Part shown: positions 8,703 through 18,242 of the stretch, piece by piece | Numbering within the stretch: position 1 is the stretch's first letter | Layout: the number at the start of each line of letters is the position of its first letter | From: Chitinophagales bacterium | GTDB lineage: Bacteria > Bacteroidota > Bacteroidia > Chitinophagales > Chitinophagaceae | Direction: 5' to 3' | NCBI GenBank assembly: GCA_026936105.1 | Contig: JAIXKI010000004.1 | Coordinates: 1 to 64,000 of the forward strand | DNA: 64,000 bases | Notes under the pieces: generated by a model | What the model saw: the letters and a program-made list of their open reading frames with translations, nothing else | What the model was told of the DNA's origin: nothing | Databases searched by the model: none | Program-made: the position numbers and the translations under genes

Positions 8703-9959
8703 CTAAACGAGATAATTAAAGAGTATCTCATCTTTATTTAACTCAGTATAATTGATTCTGTGCTGATCCAGGCTATCCAATAAACGCTCATAATTTTCTT
8801 TACTGTCCACTTCAATTCCTACCAAAGCCGGGCCGGCTTCTTTATTTGACTTTTGCATGTATTCAAAACGGGTGATATCGTCAGTCGGGCCAAGGATATT
8901 ATTAACGAATTCTCTCAAAGCGCCCGGACGTTGTGCAAAATTCACCAGGAAATAATGTTTCAGTCCTTCATATTGCAGGCTTCGTTCCTTGATCTCCTGC
9001 ATCCGGTCTATGTCATTGTTGCTTCCGCTCACAATGCATACCACGTTTTTACCCTGTATCTCTTCTGCAAAGTCATCTAATACAGCAATGGACAAGGCGC
9101 CTGCAGGCTCTACTACGATGGCATCTTCATTGTATAGCTTCAGTATTGTAGTGCAGACCTTTCCTTCAGGAACCAGCCTCATGTCATCCAGCACTTCTTT
9201 ACAAATAGAATAGGTTAGGTCGCCTACCCGTTTTACTGCTGCACCGTCAACGAAGCTGTCGATGTTTTCTAAAGTCACCGGATGCCCGTGACGGAAAGCT
9301 TCATACATGGACGGTGCTCCTTTTGGTTCCACTCCAATGACCTTTGTATTGGGTGCATAGGTTTTGAAATAACTGCCTATCCCTGCACTCAAGCCACCAC
9401 CTCCGACCGGCACAAATACATAATCAATACCCGGCCGTTCATCAAGGATCTCAACGGCTACGGTTCCCTGTCCTTCGATGATACGGAGATCTTCAAAAGG
9501 TGGGATAAAGGTCAGGCCATTCACTTCGGTGAACCGTTTGGCTGCTATGGCACAGTCATCGAAAGTATCACCGGTGAGCCTGATCTCCACATGATCTTCG
9601 CCAAACATTTTTGTTTGCTGGATCTTTTGTTGTGGCGTGATCACGGGCATATAAACAACTCCTTTAACCCCCAGTTTTCTGCAACTGAATGCAAATCCCT
9701 GGGCATGGTTGCCGGCACTGGCGCAAACCACTCCTTTGGATAATTGTTCTTTCGGCAAAGAACTCATCATGTTGTAAGCGCCCCGGATCTTATAGGAGCG
9801 GACGACCTGAAGGTCTTCTCTTTTCAAAAAAACATTACATCCGTATTTTTTTGAAAGACTGTGATTATAGGTCAATGGCGTCCGCCTTACTACATTCTTC
9901 AACCGATCTACGGCTTCGCCAAAGGAAAGCTGTGATAGCTTGGCAGCTGTTGAATTCAT
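8703..9959 (-). CDS. ilvA: Threonine ammonia-lyase (threonine deaminase)
   Basis: A 418-residue fold-type II PLP enzyme making 2-oxobutyrate and ammonia from threonine, the committed step to isoleucine. The PLP lysine is Lys57 in RSYKIRGAYNMM, the phosphate-binding loop is PVGGGGLSAG, and SGSNND carries the pyridine-contacting serine. A single ACT-like regulatory domain occupies about 330-418 (HYFLVNFAQRPGALREF), against two in the roughly 514-residue E. coli enzyme. Isoleucine feedback is therefore plausible but the site is reduced. It is the last gene of the ilv operon, 15 bases after ilvC, which supports the biosynthetic role. Confidence 0.95.
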   Translation of the reverse strand: MNSTAAKLSQLSFGEAVDRLKNVVRRTPLTYNHSLSKKYGCNVFLKREDLQVVRSYKIRGAYNMMSSLPKEQLSKGVVCASAGNHAQGFAFSCRKLGVKGVVYMPVITPQQKIQQTKMFGEDHVEIRLTGDTFDDCAIAAKRFTEVNGLTFIPPFEDLRIIEGQGTVAVEILDERPGIDYVFVPVGGGGLSAGIGSYFKTYAPNTKVIGVEPKGAPSMYEAFRHGHPVTLENIDSFVDGAAVKRVGDLTYSICKEVLDDMRLVPEGKVCTTILKLYNEDAIVVEPAGALSIAVLDDFAEEIQGKNVVCIVSGSNNDIDRMQEIKERSLQYEGLKHYFLVNFAQRPGALREFVNNILGPTDDITRFEYMQKSNKEAGPALVGIEVDSKENYERLLDSLDQHRINYTELNKDEILFNYLV

Positions 9960-9974
9960 TGTATATTTTTTACT

Positions 9975-11099
9975 CTAAGCTTCTGTGTTTTCCACAAGCT
10001 TCTTTAATAGTTCTGCTGTTTTTGATTGATGAGAAGCAACAGGAGCCGCTTCTTTTTGATTTTCGGGCCTCAGGCTTCTTACTGTTTTACCGGCTTGCCA
10101 AAGTTCACTTTCACGCAAATCTTTCAATTCGGCTTCCAGTTTTTCACGGTAATCGGGCTGAGAGTTTGAATCAATGGAGCGTTGCGATTCTTTTCCTGCA
10201 GCCACACTTTCATAGAGCTCATTAAAAACGGGCCTGGTTACATCACGGAATCTTTTCCACCAGTCCAATGCCCCACGCTGAGCCGTGGTGGAACAGTTGG
10301 CATACATCCAATCCATTCCGTTCTCTGCTACCAATGGCATTAAAGATTGGGTCAGCTCTTCAACAGTTTCATTGAATGCTTCAGAAGGGGAATGTCCTTT
10401 TTCACGAAGTACCTCATATTGCGCAGCAAAAATTCCCTGGATGGCTCCCATCAGGGTGCCTCTTTCTCCGGTAAGGTCAGAGTAAACTTCTTTTTTAAAA
10501 TCGGTTTCAAAAAGATATCCGCTGCCCACGGCAATTCCCAATGCAATCACTCTTTCAAAAGCTTTGCCGGTGGCGTCCTGGTAAATGGCATAAGAACTAT
10601 TCAGCCCGCGGCCCTGCAGGAACATACGGCGAAGTGAAGTGCCCGATCCTTTAGGCGCCACTAAAAACACATCCACATCTTTGGGCGGAACGATACCTGT
10701 CTGCTCACTGAATGTGATCCCGAAACCATGAGAAAAATATAATGCTTTCCCTTTGGTGAGATGTTTTTTTACGGTGGGCCACAATTTGATTTGTGCGGCA
10801 TCGCTCAGCAGGTAACAGATGATGGTGCCTCTCTGCAATGCTTCTTCGATTTCAAACAAAGATTCACCCGGAATGAAACCATCTTTCACAGCTTTATCCC
10901 AGCTTTTAGAATTTTTTCTCTGCCCTACAATGACATTAATCCCATTGTCTCTCTGGTTCATTGCCTGTCCCGGCCCCTGAACGCCATAACCGATCACGGC
11001 CACGGTTTCATCTTTCAACACTTCCTGTGCTTTGCTAAGCGGAAATTCTTCACGGGTTACTACATTTTCAGTAACACCGCCGAAATTTAATTTTGCCAT
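9975..11099 (-). CDS. ilvC: Ketol-acid reductoisomerase
   Basis: A 374-residue NADPH- and Mg-dependent enzyme converting acetolactate or acetohydroxybutyrate to the dihydroxy acids. The Rossmann loop is GYGVQG at 37-42, followed by the cofactor-specificity stretch GQRKNSKSWDKA. The metal-binding DLTGERGTLMG lies in the all-helical domain. The start at 11099 gives MAKLNFGG; an in-frame extension adds 17 residues not expected in the family. Compared with the short class I enzymes (about 330-340 residues) it carries a charged Lys/Glu/Ala-rich C-terminal tail of unknown role. It lies between ilvN and ilvA. Confidence 0.95.
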   Translation of the reverse strand: MAKLNFGGVTENVVTREEFPLSKAQEVLKDETVAVIGYGVQGPGQAMNQRDNGINVIVGQRKNSKSWDKAVKDGFIPGESLFEIEEALQRGTIICYLLSDAAQIKLWPTVKKHLTKGKALYFSHGFGITFSEQTGIVPPKDVDVFLVAPKGSGTSLRRMFLQGRGLNSSYAIYQDATGKAFERVIALGIAVGSGYLFETDFKKEVYSDLTGERGTLMGAIQGIFAAQYEVLREKGHSPSEAFNETVEELTQSLMPLVAENGMDWMYANCSTTAQRGALDWWKRFRDVTRPVFNELYESVAAGKESQRSIDSNSQPDYREKLEAELKDLRESELWQAGKTVRSLRPENQKEAAPVASHQSKTAELLKKLVENTEA

Positions 11100-11164
11100 A
11101 GTTGTTATTGTTTTTATTTTTTTGAATGATTTATGTTTTTGGATTTTCACTTCAGGACTTCAGC

Positions 11165-11755
11165 CTAAAGTGAAAACACTTCTTCTTTCTTACCCAGGTA
11201 TTCATTTTCGATGACTTCTTCACCGGGTTGTTTCTGTTCGAACTCTTTTAACCGTTCATGAAAATCATGGCTCCCTTTCAGAATGGCAACTCTTGCACTT
11301 CTTACAAACTCAATCAGGCCGTAAGGCTCCAGCGCTTTTACCAGACGATCGGTCTCTTCGCGGTGGCCGGTGGTTTCAAAGACCGTATAGTCTTTCCGAA
11401 TAGCAACTGCCCTGGCGCCAAACTCTCTCAGCAGCCTTTCCACCTTTACCTTTTCGGCAATGGCATCCGTACTCACTTTATAGAGGGCAAGTTCCTGCCA
11501 CACGATCTCGTCTTCGGTGTTATAGTAAGCCTTCAACACTTCTACCTGTTTTTCGATTTGCCGGCAAAGCTTGCTCACTACTTCTTCTGTTTCCGTGATC
11601 ACAATGTTGAAGCGGTGAACACTTTCCACTTCGGTAGGAGAGGTGTTCAGGCTTTCAATATTTATTTTTCTTTTTGAAAAAAGAATGGCAATGCGGTTCA
11701 GGATGCCGATCTGGTTTTCTGTATAAACGGTGAGTGTGTATTCTCTTTTTTCCAT
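11165..11755 (-). CDS. ilvN: Acetolactate synthase small (regulatory) subunit
   Basis: A 196-residue regulatory partner of IlvB. The N-terminal ACT domain (about 6-78) has the pattern YTLTVYTENQIGILNRIAILFSKR typical of valine-binding subunits. The C-terminal half matches the second acetolactate-synthase small-subunit domain (REFGARAVAIRKDYTVFETTGH). It normally raises catalytic-subunit activity and confers valine sensitivity. It lies 31 bases after ilvB and 65 bases before ilvC in one unit. Confidence 0.94.
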   Translation of the reverse strand: MEKREYTLTVYTENQIGILNRIAILFSKRKINIESLNTSPTEVESVHRFNIVITETEEVVSKLCRQIEKQVEVLKAYYNTEDEIVWQELALYKVSTDAIAEKVKVERLLREFGARAVAIRKDYTVFETTGHREETDRLVKALEPYGLIEFVRSARVAILKGSHDFHERLKEFEQKQPGEEVIENEYLGKKEEVFSL

Positions 11756-11786
11756 GATAACTTAATTATGGATCAATAAATTTTAA

Positions 11787-13526
11787 TTACTTCAATCTTA
11801 TTTCACTGACGCTGCAACCCTGAGGCACCATCGGGAACACATTGTTCTCTTTCCCCACAGCCACTTCCAGCAAATAGCTTCCTTTGTGGTTCAGCATCTC
11901 TCTGATTGCTTCTTCCAGTTCTTTACGTTGAGAAACGGCTTTCCCTTCAATACCATAGCCTTTGGCAACCTGGACAAAATCAGGGCTCTCAATGTCAACG
12001 AAAGAATATCTTTTGTCCAGGAAAAGTTGCTGCCACTGGCGCACCATACCCAGAAATTTGTTATTCAATATCAGAATCTTTACATCAACCTTGTTTTGCA
12101 TGATCGTTCCCAGTTCCTGGATCGTCATTTGAATTCCTCCATCGCCGGCCACCAGGATCACTTCACGGTGAGGAGCGCCATACTTTGCCCCGATGGCAGC
12201 AGGCAATCCAAATCCCATTGTACCCAGCCCGCCGGAAGTGATATTGCTTTTTGAATGATTGAATTTTGCATAGCGACAAGCCACCATCTGGTGCTGGCCT
12301 ACATCCGATACTATGATCGAATTTCCACCGGTAAGCTCATTCAGCAATTTGATCACTTCCCCCATCGTTAATATATTGCTCTCAGGATTTAATTCCGGTT
12401 CAATACATTCTTTTTCTTCTTCTCTTTGCAAATTCCTGAATTTTTGCAACCATTCCTCATGAGATTTTTCTTCAACCGATTCTGTTAATAACGGTAATGT
12501 TTCTTTGCAATCTCCCCATACCGGTACTGTTGACTTTACATTCTTATCAATTTCAGCGGGGTCAATATCCAGGTGGATCACTTTTGCCTGCCTGGCATAT
12601 TTGTCCAGGCGCCCGGTAACACGGTCGTCGAAGCGCATTCCAACAGCGATCAGCACATCACATTCATTGGTCAAAACATTCGGCGCATAATTTCCATGCA
12701 TACCCAGCATTCCTACTCCAAGCGGATGATCTGAAGGAAGAGCGCTAATCCCCATTACTGTCCATGCGGCCGGAATACCTGTTTTTTCAATAAAATTTCT
12801 GAATTCTTTTTCTGCTTTTCCCAATATCACTCCCTGGCCGAAGATCACGAATGGCTTTTTAGCTTCATTGATCAACCGGGCAGCTTGTTGAATATATGTT
12901 TCTCTTACGATTGGTTTGGGACGATAACTCCTGATATGACGGCATTTTTCATAACCCGGAAATTCAAATTTCTGTAACTGTGCATTTTTTGTGATGTCAA
13001 TCAGAACAGGCCCCGGCCTTCCGCTTTTTGCGATATAAAATGCTTTGGCCAGAACGGAAGGGATCTCTGTTGCATCGGTTATCTGATAGTTCCATTTGGT
13101 GATGGGTGTGGTGATGTTGATCACATCGGTTTCCTGGAATGCATCTGTTCCAAGCAGGTGGGCAAATACCTGGCCTGTGATGCATACCACAGGAGTAGAG
13201 TCTATCATTGCATCAGCAAGGCCGGTGACAAGATTGGTGGCTCCGGGACCGCTTGTTGCAAACACAACACCCGTTTTCCCCGATGCTCTTGCATATCCTT
13301 GTGCTGCATGGATAGACCCCTGCTCGTGGCGGACAAGTATATGTTTGATCTTCTCATTATAATCATAAAGGGCATCATAGACAGGCATGATAGCCCCTCC
13401 CGGATATCCGAAAACCGTATCCACTTTTTCAGCGAGCAATGCCTGCAATACTGCTTCACTGCCTGTGACGGAAGGGTTTTCAATGGTTTCCATCTGTCTT
13501 GATTTCTTTTCGGCGGTCAGCTCCAT
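11787..13526 (-). CDS. ilvB: Acetolactate synthase large subunit
   Basis: A 579-residue ThDP enzyme joining two pyruvates, or pyruvate and 2-oxobutyrate. The catalytic glutamate is Glu68 in VRHEQGSIHAAQGYARAS. The ThDP/Mg motif begins VAGDGGIQM and ends LILNNKFLG about 25 residues later. The order is pyrimidine-binding, central Rossmann (FAD) and pyrophosphate-binding domain. The ATG at 13526 gives a short polar N-terminus before the conserved TGSEAVLQALLAEKVDTVFGYPGG region; a second ATG at residue 12 is possible. The neighbours ilvN and ilvD confirm the anabolic role. Confidence 0.96.
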   Translation of the reverse strand: MELTAEKKSRQMETIENPSVTGSEAVLQALLAEKVDTVFGYPGGAIMPVYDALYDYNEKIKHILVRHEQGSIHAAQGYARASGKTGVVFATSGPGATNLVTGLADAMIDSTPVVCITGQVFAHLLGTDAFQETDVINITTPITKWNYQITDATEIPSVLAKAFYIAKSGRPGPVLIDITKNAQLQKFEFPGYEKCRHIRSYRPKPIVRETYIQQAARLINEAKKPFVIFGQGVILGKAEKEFRNFIEKTGIPAAWTVMGISALPSDHPLGVGMLGMHGNYAPNVLTNECDVLIAVGMRFDDRVTGRLDKYARQAKVIHLDIDPAEIDKNVKSTVPVWGDCKETLPLLTESVEEKSHEEWLQKFRNLQREEEKECIEPELNPESNILTMGEVIKLLNELTGGNSIIVSDVGQHQMVACRYAKFNHSKSNITSGGLGTMGFGLPAAIGAKYGAPHREVILVAGDGGIQMTIQELGTIMQNKVDVKILILNNKFLGMVRQWQQLFLDKRYSFVDIESPDFVQVAKGYGIEGKAVSQRKELEEAIREMLNHKGSYLLEVAVGKENNVFPMVPQGCSVSEIRLK

Positions 13527-13555
13527 AATTTTTATTTTAATTTTTAATAAATGAT

Positions 13556-15238
13556 TTATTCTTCATCGGTAACACAGCCTTCAGAAGCCGGCTTGACACA
13601 ATTCGCATATTTGAATAAGACACCTCTCTTTACTTTTAATTCAGGCTGTTTCCATTTCGCTTTTCTTTTCCTGATCTCTTCTTCACTCACTTTTAGCATG
13701 ATTGTGTTTTTTGTGGCATCAATTTCTATGACGTCATCGTCCTGCACCAAACCTATCATTCCGCCTTCATAAGCTTCGGGAGTGATATGGCCTACAACAA
13801 AACCGTGTGTGCCTCCGCTGAATCTTCCGTCAGTGATCAATGCAACTGATTTTCCCAGTCCGGCGCCGATCAATGCAGAGGTTGGTTTGAGCATCTCCGG
13901 CATGCCCGGGGCGCCTTTCGGCCCGACATAGCGGATGACCACCACATCGCCTTCTTTCACTTTTTTATTTCTGATGCCTGCTATCAGTTGAAACTCTCCA
14001 TCGAACACTCTAGCCGTGCCGGTAAATTTTTCTCCTTCTTTACCCGTGATCTTTGCCACACTTCCATTTTCGGCAAGATTCCCATAAAGTATCTGCAAAT
14101 GACTGGATGTTTTAATGGGTTTGTTCAGCGGATAGATGATATCCTGTTTTTTGAAATCCAGTTCAGGAATATTCTCAAGATTTTCCTCGATCGTTTTCCC
14201 GGTCACTGTCAGGCAATCACCATGTAAAAAATTATTTTTCAAAAGATATTTCATCACAGCAGGTACGCCTCCGTGATTATGGAGATCCTGCATCAGGTAT
14301 TTACCGCTTGGTTTGAAATCAGCCAATACGGGAACTTTATTCCCGATCTTTTGAAAATCGTCCTGCGTGAGAGAAACATTCACGCTTCTAGCCATGGCGA
14401 TCAGGTGAAGAACTGCATTAGTACTCCCGCCCAATGCAATGACTACCGTGATCGCATTTTCGAATGCTTTTCTCGTCATGATATCGGAGGGCTTGATATC
14501 TTTTTCCAGCAAAAGGCGCATAGCTTTTCCTGCAGCCGCACATTCTTCAATTTTTTCTTTACTTATAGCCGGATTGGAAGAAGAATAGGGGAGACTCATG
14601 CCCATTGCTTCAATAGCGCTTGCCATGGTGTTGGCAGTGTACATGCCCCCGCATGCTCCCGGACCCGGACAACTGTTCCTGACAATACCTTTGAAATCCG
14701 TTTCATTGATCTGCCCCGCAATTTTTTTCCCTAATGCTTCAAAAGCTGAAATGATATTCAGATCCTCACCTTTATAATGGCCCGGAGCTATCGTTCCTCC
14801 GTAAACCATCAGAGAAGGGCGGTTCAGTCTTCCCATTGCGATCAATGATCCCGGCATGTTTTTATCACAACCCGGAATGGCGATCAGGCCATCGTAATAT
14901 TGTGCGCCGCTTACTGTCTCTATCGAATCGGCAATGACATCCCTGCTTACCAGCGAGTAGCGCATTCCTTCTGTACCGTTGCTGATGCCGTCACTTACTC
15001 CGATGGTATTAAAGATTAAACCCACCATATCATTATCCCATACTCCTTTCTTTACCAGCTTTGCAAGGTCATTCAGGTGCATGTTGCAGGTGTTGCCATC
15101 ATATCCCATGCTTACAATACCTACCTGCGCTTTGTTCATGTCATCCTCTGTCAATCCAATGCCATACAACATAGCCTGTGCTGCAGGTTGCGTAGGGTCC
15201 TGTGTTATTGTCTTGCTGTATTTATTTAATTCACTCAT
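13556..15238 (-). CDS. ilvD: Dihydroxy-acid dehydratase
   Basis: A 560-residue iron-sulfur dehydratase converting dihydroxy acids to the 2-oxo acids of valine and isoleucine. Likely cluster cysteines are Cys51 (DGNTCNMHL), Cys124 (PGCDKNMPG) and Cys196 ([14 protein letters not shown]). Further family marks are [11 protein letters not shown] and GHITPEA near the C-terminus. Its ATG overlaps the ilvE stop by four bases (ATGA), so ilvE and ilvD are translationally coupled. Confidence 0.97.
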   Translation of the reverse strand: MSELNKYSKTITQDPTQPAAQAMLYGIGLTEDDMNKAQVGIVSMGYDGNTCNMHLNDLAKLVKKGVWDNDMVGLIFNTIGVSDGISNGTEGMRYSLVSRDVIADSIETVSGAQYYDGLIAIPGCDKNMPGSLIAMGRLNRPSLMVYGGTIAPGHYKGEDLNIISAFEALGKKIAGQINETDFKGIVRNSCPGPGACGGMYTANTMASAIEAMGMSLPYSSSNPAISKEKIEECAAAGKAMRLLLEKDIKPSDIMTRKAFENAITVVIALGGSTNAVLHLIAMARSVNVSLTQDDFQKIGNKVPVLADFKPSGKYLMQDLHNHGGVPAVMKYLLKNNFLHGDCLTVTGKTIEENLENIPELDFKKQDIIYPLNKPIKTSSHLQILYGNLAENGSVAKITGKEGEKFTGTARVFDGEFQLIAGIRNKKVKEGDVVVIRYVGPKGAPGMPEMLKPTSALIGAGLGKSVALITDGRFSGGTHGFVVGHITPEAYEGGMIGLVQDDDVIEIDATKNTIMLKVSEEEIRKRKAKWKQPELKVKRGVLFKYANCVKPASEGCVTDEE

Positions 15239-16137
15239 GCTAATGCCAATGAAGATTTAAATTCTTTTTCCGTCACTAAATGTTTATAAGCCTCCTGAAT
15301 TTGCCTGGAAACAGATTGGTTCCAGGGCATCGGAAATTTTTCATCATCCAGGCTCTCTATCCCGACTATTTCAGCGGCAGTGCCACAGAAAAAAGCAGTA
15401 TCCGCATTCTTCAGTTCCTCAATGGTGAAAAATTTTTCTATTACCGGCACTCCCATTTCCTGGCACAATTCGATCACTGTTGCTCTTGTGATGCCGGGTA
15501 AAATATTTCCTGCTGCAGGTGTAAAGAGTCTGCCATCTTTTTCAAAGAACACATTTGCACCCGGAGCTTCGGCAACATGATTGTTCATATCCAGAAGCAA
15601 TGCTTCATCATATCCTTTGGCTTTTGCTTCCTGGCTGGCAAGAATGGAATTGACATAATGCCCGCTGGCTTTGGCTGTTATCTTAAATCCTTTCGGATTG
15701 GGCCTTTGGAAAGAAGAAGTCATTACTCTTACTAATTGTTCGCCCAGGAAAGGTTCCATCTTCCAGACTTCAATTACAAGAAATGATCTTTCATTCTGAT
15801 CAAACTTCATATTGGCGGGAGCATAGACCACCGGACGGATATAAGCATCCTGCAGCCCATTTTTCTGAAGCAGCTCGCATGTTATGGAAATAAGTTCAGA
15901 AGTATTCCAGGTATAAGGCATGTTCATATCAAGCGCCGAACGCTGCAGACGGTCATAGTGTTCCACTGCCTTGAAGATCCTTGTTTCTCCCAAATGGGTT
16001 TTGTAAGAACGTATGCCTTCAAAGACCGCATAGCCATAGTGGAAAGACTGGCTGTAGAGATCCATTGTTGCTTCCTTCGCTTTGACAAAAGTTCCATTCA
16101 ACCAGAGAACCGTATCATCATTGTAATAAGAACCCAT
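15235..16137 (-). CDS. ilvE: Branched-chain amino acid aminotransferase
   Basis: A 300-residue fold-type IV PLP enzyme transferring nitrogen between glutamate and the 2-oxo acids of Val, Ile and Leu. The PLP lysine is Lys156 in [11 protein letters not shown]. The N-terminal [15 protein letters not shown] and the C-terminal PLP-phosphate loop [11 protein letters not shown] are characteristic of IlvE over D-amino-acid or ADC-lyase relatives. It is the first structural gene of the ilv operon, preceded by an intrinsic terminator and an Ile/Val-rich leader gene. Confidence 0.95.
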   Translation of the reverse strand: MGSYYNDDTVLWLNGTFVKAKEATMDLYSQSFHYGYAVFEGIRSYKTHLGETRIFKAVEHYDRLQRSALDMNMPYTWNTSELISITCELLQKNGLQDAYIRPVVYAPANMKFDQNERSFLVIEVWKMEPFLGEQLVRVMTSSFQRPNPKGFKITAKASGHYVNSILASQEAKAKGYDEALLLDMNNHVAEAPGANVFFEKDGRLFTPAAGNILPGITRATVIELCQEMGVPVIEKFFTIEELKNADTAFFCGTAAEIVGIESLDDEKFPMPWNQSVSRQIQEAYKHLVTEKEFKSSLALA

Positions 16138-16160
16138 TGTGTTTTCAATTTTATATTTAA

Positions 16161-16190
16161 TAAAAAACCCGCCTTTTTGGGAGGCGGGTT
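16161..16190 (-). terminator. ilv attenuator terminator hairpin
   Basis: On the minus strand AACCCGCCT (16182-16190) pairs perfectly with AGGCGGGTT (16166-16174) around a 7-base loop, followed by TTTTTTA. It sits between the leader peptide stop and the ilvE ATG and would end transcription before the structural genes. Confidence 0.9.
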
Positions 16191-16234
16191 GCTATTTTAC
16201 TTTTTTTATTTTCTTATAGTGATGCACCACCTCC
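16180..16234 (-). promoter_or_regulatory. ilv antiterminator pairing
   Basis: The Gly-Gly-Gly codons of the leader gene (minus-strand GGAGGTGG, 16227-16234) can form 8 pairs, one of them G-U, with CCGCCTCC (16180-16187). This would take up most of the left arm of the terminator. A ribosome stalled upstream at the Ile/Val codons would leave the first segment free, giving readthrough; one finishing at the stop would cover it. I see no strong fourth segment for a 1:2 hairpin. Confidence 0.75.
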
Positions 16235-16318
16235 TGCTGAAGAAGATATAATAATAGCCACCACAATAATAATTGCAGATACAGAAGTGATGATACTATG
16301 TAATTGTTTCTTCAACAT
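16214..16318 (-). CDS. ilvL: ilv operon leader peptide
   Basis: A 34-codon gene starting MLKKQLHSIITSVS, followed by an Ile/Val block (codons 16-24 read III VV A III) and a Ser/Gly-rich end. In total it has eight Ile, three Val and three Leu. Its position between a perfect -7 box and the terminator in front of ilvE, and its overlap with the antiterminator segment, indicate an attenuation leader sensing charged tRNA-Ile and tRNA-Val. A second reading is a very small membrane peptide, since two lysines followed by a hydrophobic stretch also fit a single helix. The terminator context favours the leader. Confidence 0.85.
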   Translation of the reverse strand: MLKKQLHSIITSVSAIIIVVAIIISSSAGGGASL

Positions 16319-16335
16319 GAAGGATGTATGCCGGA

Positions 16336-16343
16336 CAAATATA
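16336..16343 (-). promoter_or_regulatory. ilv operon -7 box
   Basis: TATATTTG on the minus strand is a perfect TAnnTTTG, 17 bases before the leader ATG. The expected -33 position carries only TTCTT, so the upstream element is weak. The ilv operon thus has its own promoter between leuB and ilvE. Confidence 0.6.
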
Positions 16344-16431
16344 CACCCGCCGTTTCTAAAAAAAGAACTCAGCAAGCAATTTTTTTTGAAATAACTTTTT
16401 ACGAACTGTTGTTCGTTCCTTCTCTTCCCGA

Positions 16432-17553
16432 TCAGATGATCGTTGATTTCCTCAACTCGATATACTCTTTCTTTATTGATCCCGGTATCTTACCCCCTAC
16501 ATAATCACAGATCAGTTCTCCAATGGTGGAAGTGAAATAAAAATTGACGGGATCAAGATCTTTGGTCACAAAACCGTTAAGCAATGTCCAGTTGGCAGCT
16601 TCCCGGATCAGGGTTGCTTCATTGCTCATACCCAGATATTCCAGCATCATGGCTGCAGACAAAATAGAACCTAACGGGTTAGCAATGTCTTTTCCTGCAG
16701 CCTGCGGATAAGAACCGTGAATAGGCTCAAACAGGATGCTGCCTTTCCCTACAGAAGCAGAAGGCAATAACCCCAATGACCCGCTAAACACACTGGCTTC
16801 ATCACTCAGAATATCTCCGAACATATTTTCTGTGAGTATCACATCAAATTGTTTTGGATTCAGGATGATCTGCATGGCGGCATTGTCCACAAACATGTAA
16901 TCAACGGTTATATCAGGATAGCGTTGGGAAATTTCTTTGACCGTTTTCCTCCAAAGCCTTGATGTTTCCAGTACGTTGGCTTTGTCCACGAGAGTCAGCT
17001 TTTTTCTTCTTCCCGGTTTTTGTGCATACTGAAAAGCAAGTTCAGCCACTCTTTCGATTTCTTCCCTGGAATACACACATTCATCAGCGGCGGCAGTGCC
17101 TTCTTCATTCAGTTCTTTTTTGCCGAAATAAATGCCGCCGGTCAGCTCACGGAAAATGATGAAATCAACTCCTTCAAGATTCTTGCTTTTCAAAGGAGAA
17201 AGATGATGCAGGGTAGGATAGGTGTTGATGGGCCTGATGTTAGCAAAAAGCTGTAATGATTTTCTCAGTTTGAGCAATCCTTGTTCCGGCCTCACTTTAG
17301 CTGACGGATCATTATCATATTTCGGATGGCCGATGGCGCCCAGCAATACCGCATCACTGTTGAGGCAGGCTTCAATGGTTTCGTCGGGAAGCGGATTCCC
17401 TGTTTTATCAATGGCGCAGGCTCCCATCAGGCAATAGTTGAAGTCGAATTCATAGCCTGACTTCTCTGCAATGGTTTGTAAAACCCTTACGGATTGGCGG
17501 GTGACTTCCGGGCCGATCCCGTCTCCTTCAATGACCACGATCTTCTTTTTCAT
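16432..17553 (-). CDS. leuB: 3-isopropylmalate dehydrogenase
   Basis: A 373-residue NAD-dependent beta-decarboxylating dehydrogenase turning 3-isopropylmalate into 2-oxoisocaproate. N-terminal [10 protein letters not shown], the central [11 protein letters not shown] (tyrosine and substrate arginine region) and C-terminal [29 protein letters not shown] are all diagnostic of LeuB rather than isocitrate dehydrogenase. Its ATG overlaps the leuD stop by four bases. It is the last leu gene; the ilv promoter follows its stop. Confidence 0.97.
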   Translation of the reverse strand: MKKKIVVIEGDGIGPEVTRQSVRVLQTIAEKSGYEFDFNYCLMGACAIDKTGNPLPDETIEACLNSDAVLLGAIGHPKYDNDPSAKVRPEQGLLKLRKSLQLFANIRPINTYPTLHHLSPLKSKNLEGVDFIIFRELTGGIYFGKKELNEEGTAAADECVYSREEIERVAELAFQYAQKPGRRKKLTLVDKANVLETSRLWRKTVKEISQRYPDITVDYMFVDNAAMQIILNPKQFDVILTENMFGDILSDEASVFSGSLGLLPSASVGKGSILFEPIHGSYPQAAGKDIANPLGSILSAAMMLEYLGMSNEATLIREAANWTLLNGFVTKDLDPVNFYFTSTIGELICDYVGGKIPGSIKKEYIELRKSTII

Positions 17554-18164
17554 GCGGATTGATATGTTTTTGAATTTTCAGATTGTTTTTTTGTTTCGAA
17601 TTCTTCTATGTCTTTTTTTATACTGATCAGGTAATCTATATCGTCATACCCGTTCATCAGGCAGGTCTTTTTGTAAGGGCTGATCCCGAAAGATTCTTCT
17701 TCGCCCGTGTTGTCAATCCTGATCTTTTGCTTGTCGAGGTCAATGGTCAGCTCCGAATCCGCTCCCTGCCCGAAGATCTTTTGCAGGAAAGATTCGCTAA
17801 CCTGAACGGGCAACACTCCATTATTCAGCGCATTGTTTTTGAATATATCTGCGAAGAAACTGGACACCACTGCATGAAAACCGTAATCCTTGATCGCCCA
17901 GGCAGCATGCTCTCTTGAAGAGCCGCACCCGTAATTTTTTTCAGCCACCAGGATTTCTCCGCTGTAGGCAGGATCGTTTAGCACAAAATCTTTTTTGGGC
18001 TTCGATTCATCATTGTTCTCATACCTCCAGTCACGGAAAAGATTTTTCCCGAATCCTTCCTTGGTGGTAGCTTTTAAAAAACGGGCCGGAATGATCTGGT
18101 CTGTATCCACATTCTCAATTTTGAGAGGGACGAAACGGCTTTTTATGATTCTTAATTTTTGCAT
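17550..18164 (-). CDS. leuD: 3-isopropylmalate dehydratase small subunit
   Basis: A 204-residue swivel domain that completes the aconitase-like isomerase with LeuC. It shows [13 protein letters not shown] near the N-terminus and [18 protein letters not shown] in the middle, the classical LeuD signatures. I take the ATG at 18164 (MQKLRIIKS); an in-frame TTG at 18191 would add nine residues. About 78 bases with pyrimidine-rich repeats of TTTTTAC separate it from leuC, more than elsewhere in the operon. Confidence 0.95.
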   Translation of the reverse strand: MQKLRIIKSRFVPLKIENVDTDQIIPARFLKATTKEGFGKNLFRDWRYENNDESKPKKDFVLNDPAYSGEILVAEKNYGCGSSREHAAWAIKDYGFHAVVSSFFADIFKNNALNNGVLPVQVSESFLQKIFGQGADSELTIDLDKQKIRIDNTGEEESFGISPYKKTCLMNGYDDIDYLISIKKDIEEFETKKQSENSKTYQSA

Positions 18165-18242
18165 CTGTTGGTCAATAAAGTGAAAAGTCAAAATTTAAAA
18201 TTCAAAAACAGGGTTCACTTTTTACTTTTTACTTTTGATTTT

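Noticed and set aside
18192-18242. TTTTTAC-rich tract before leuD, also near 166-195 and 36236
   Set aside because: Similar pyrimidine-rich words recur before several genes but differ in length and position; I cannot separate a motif from base composition.
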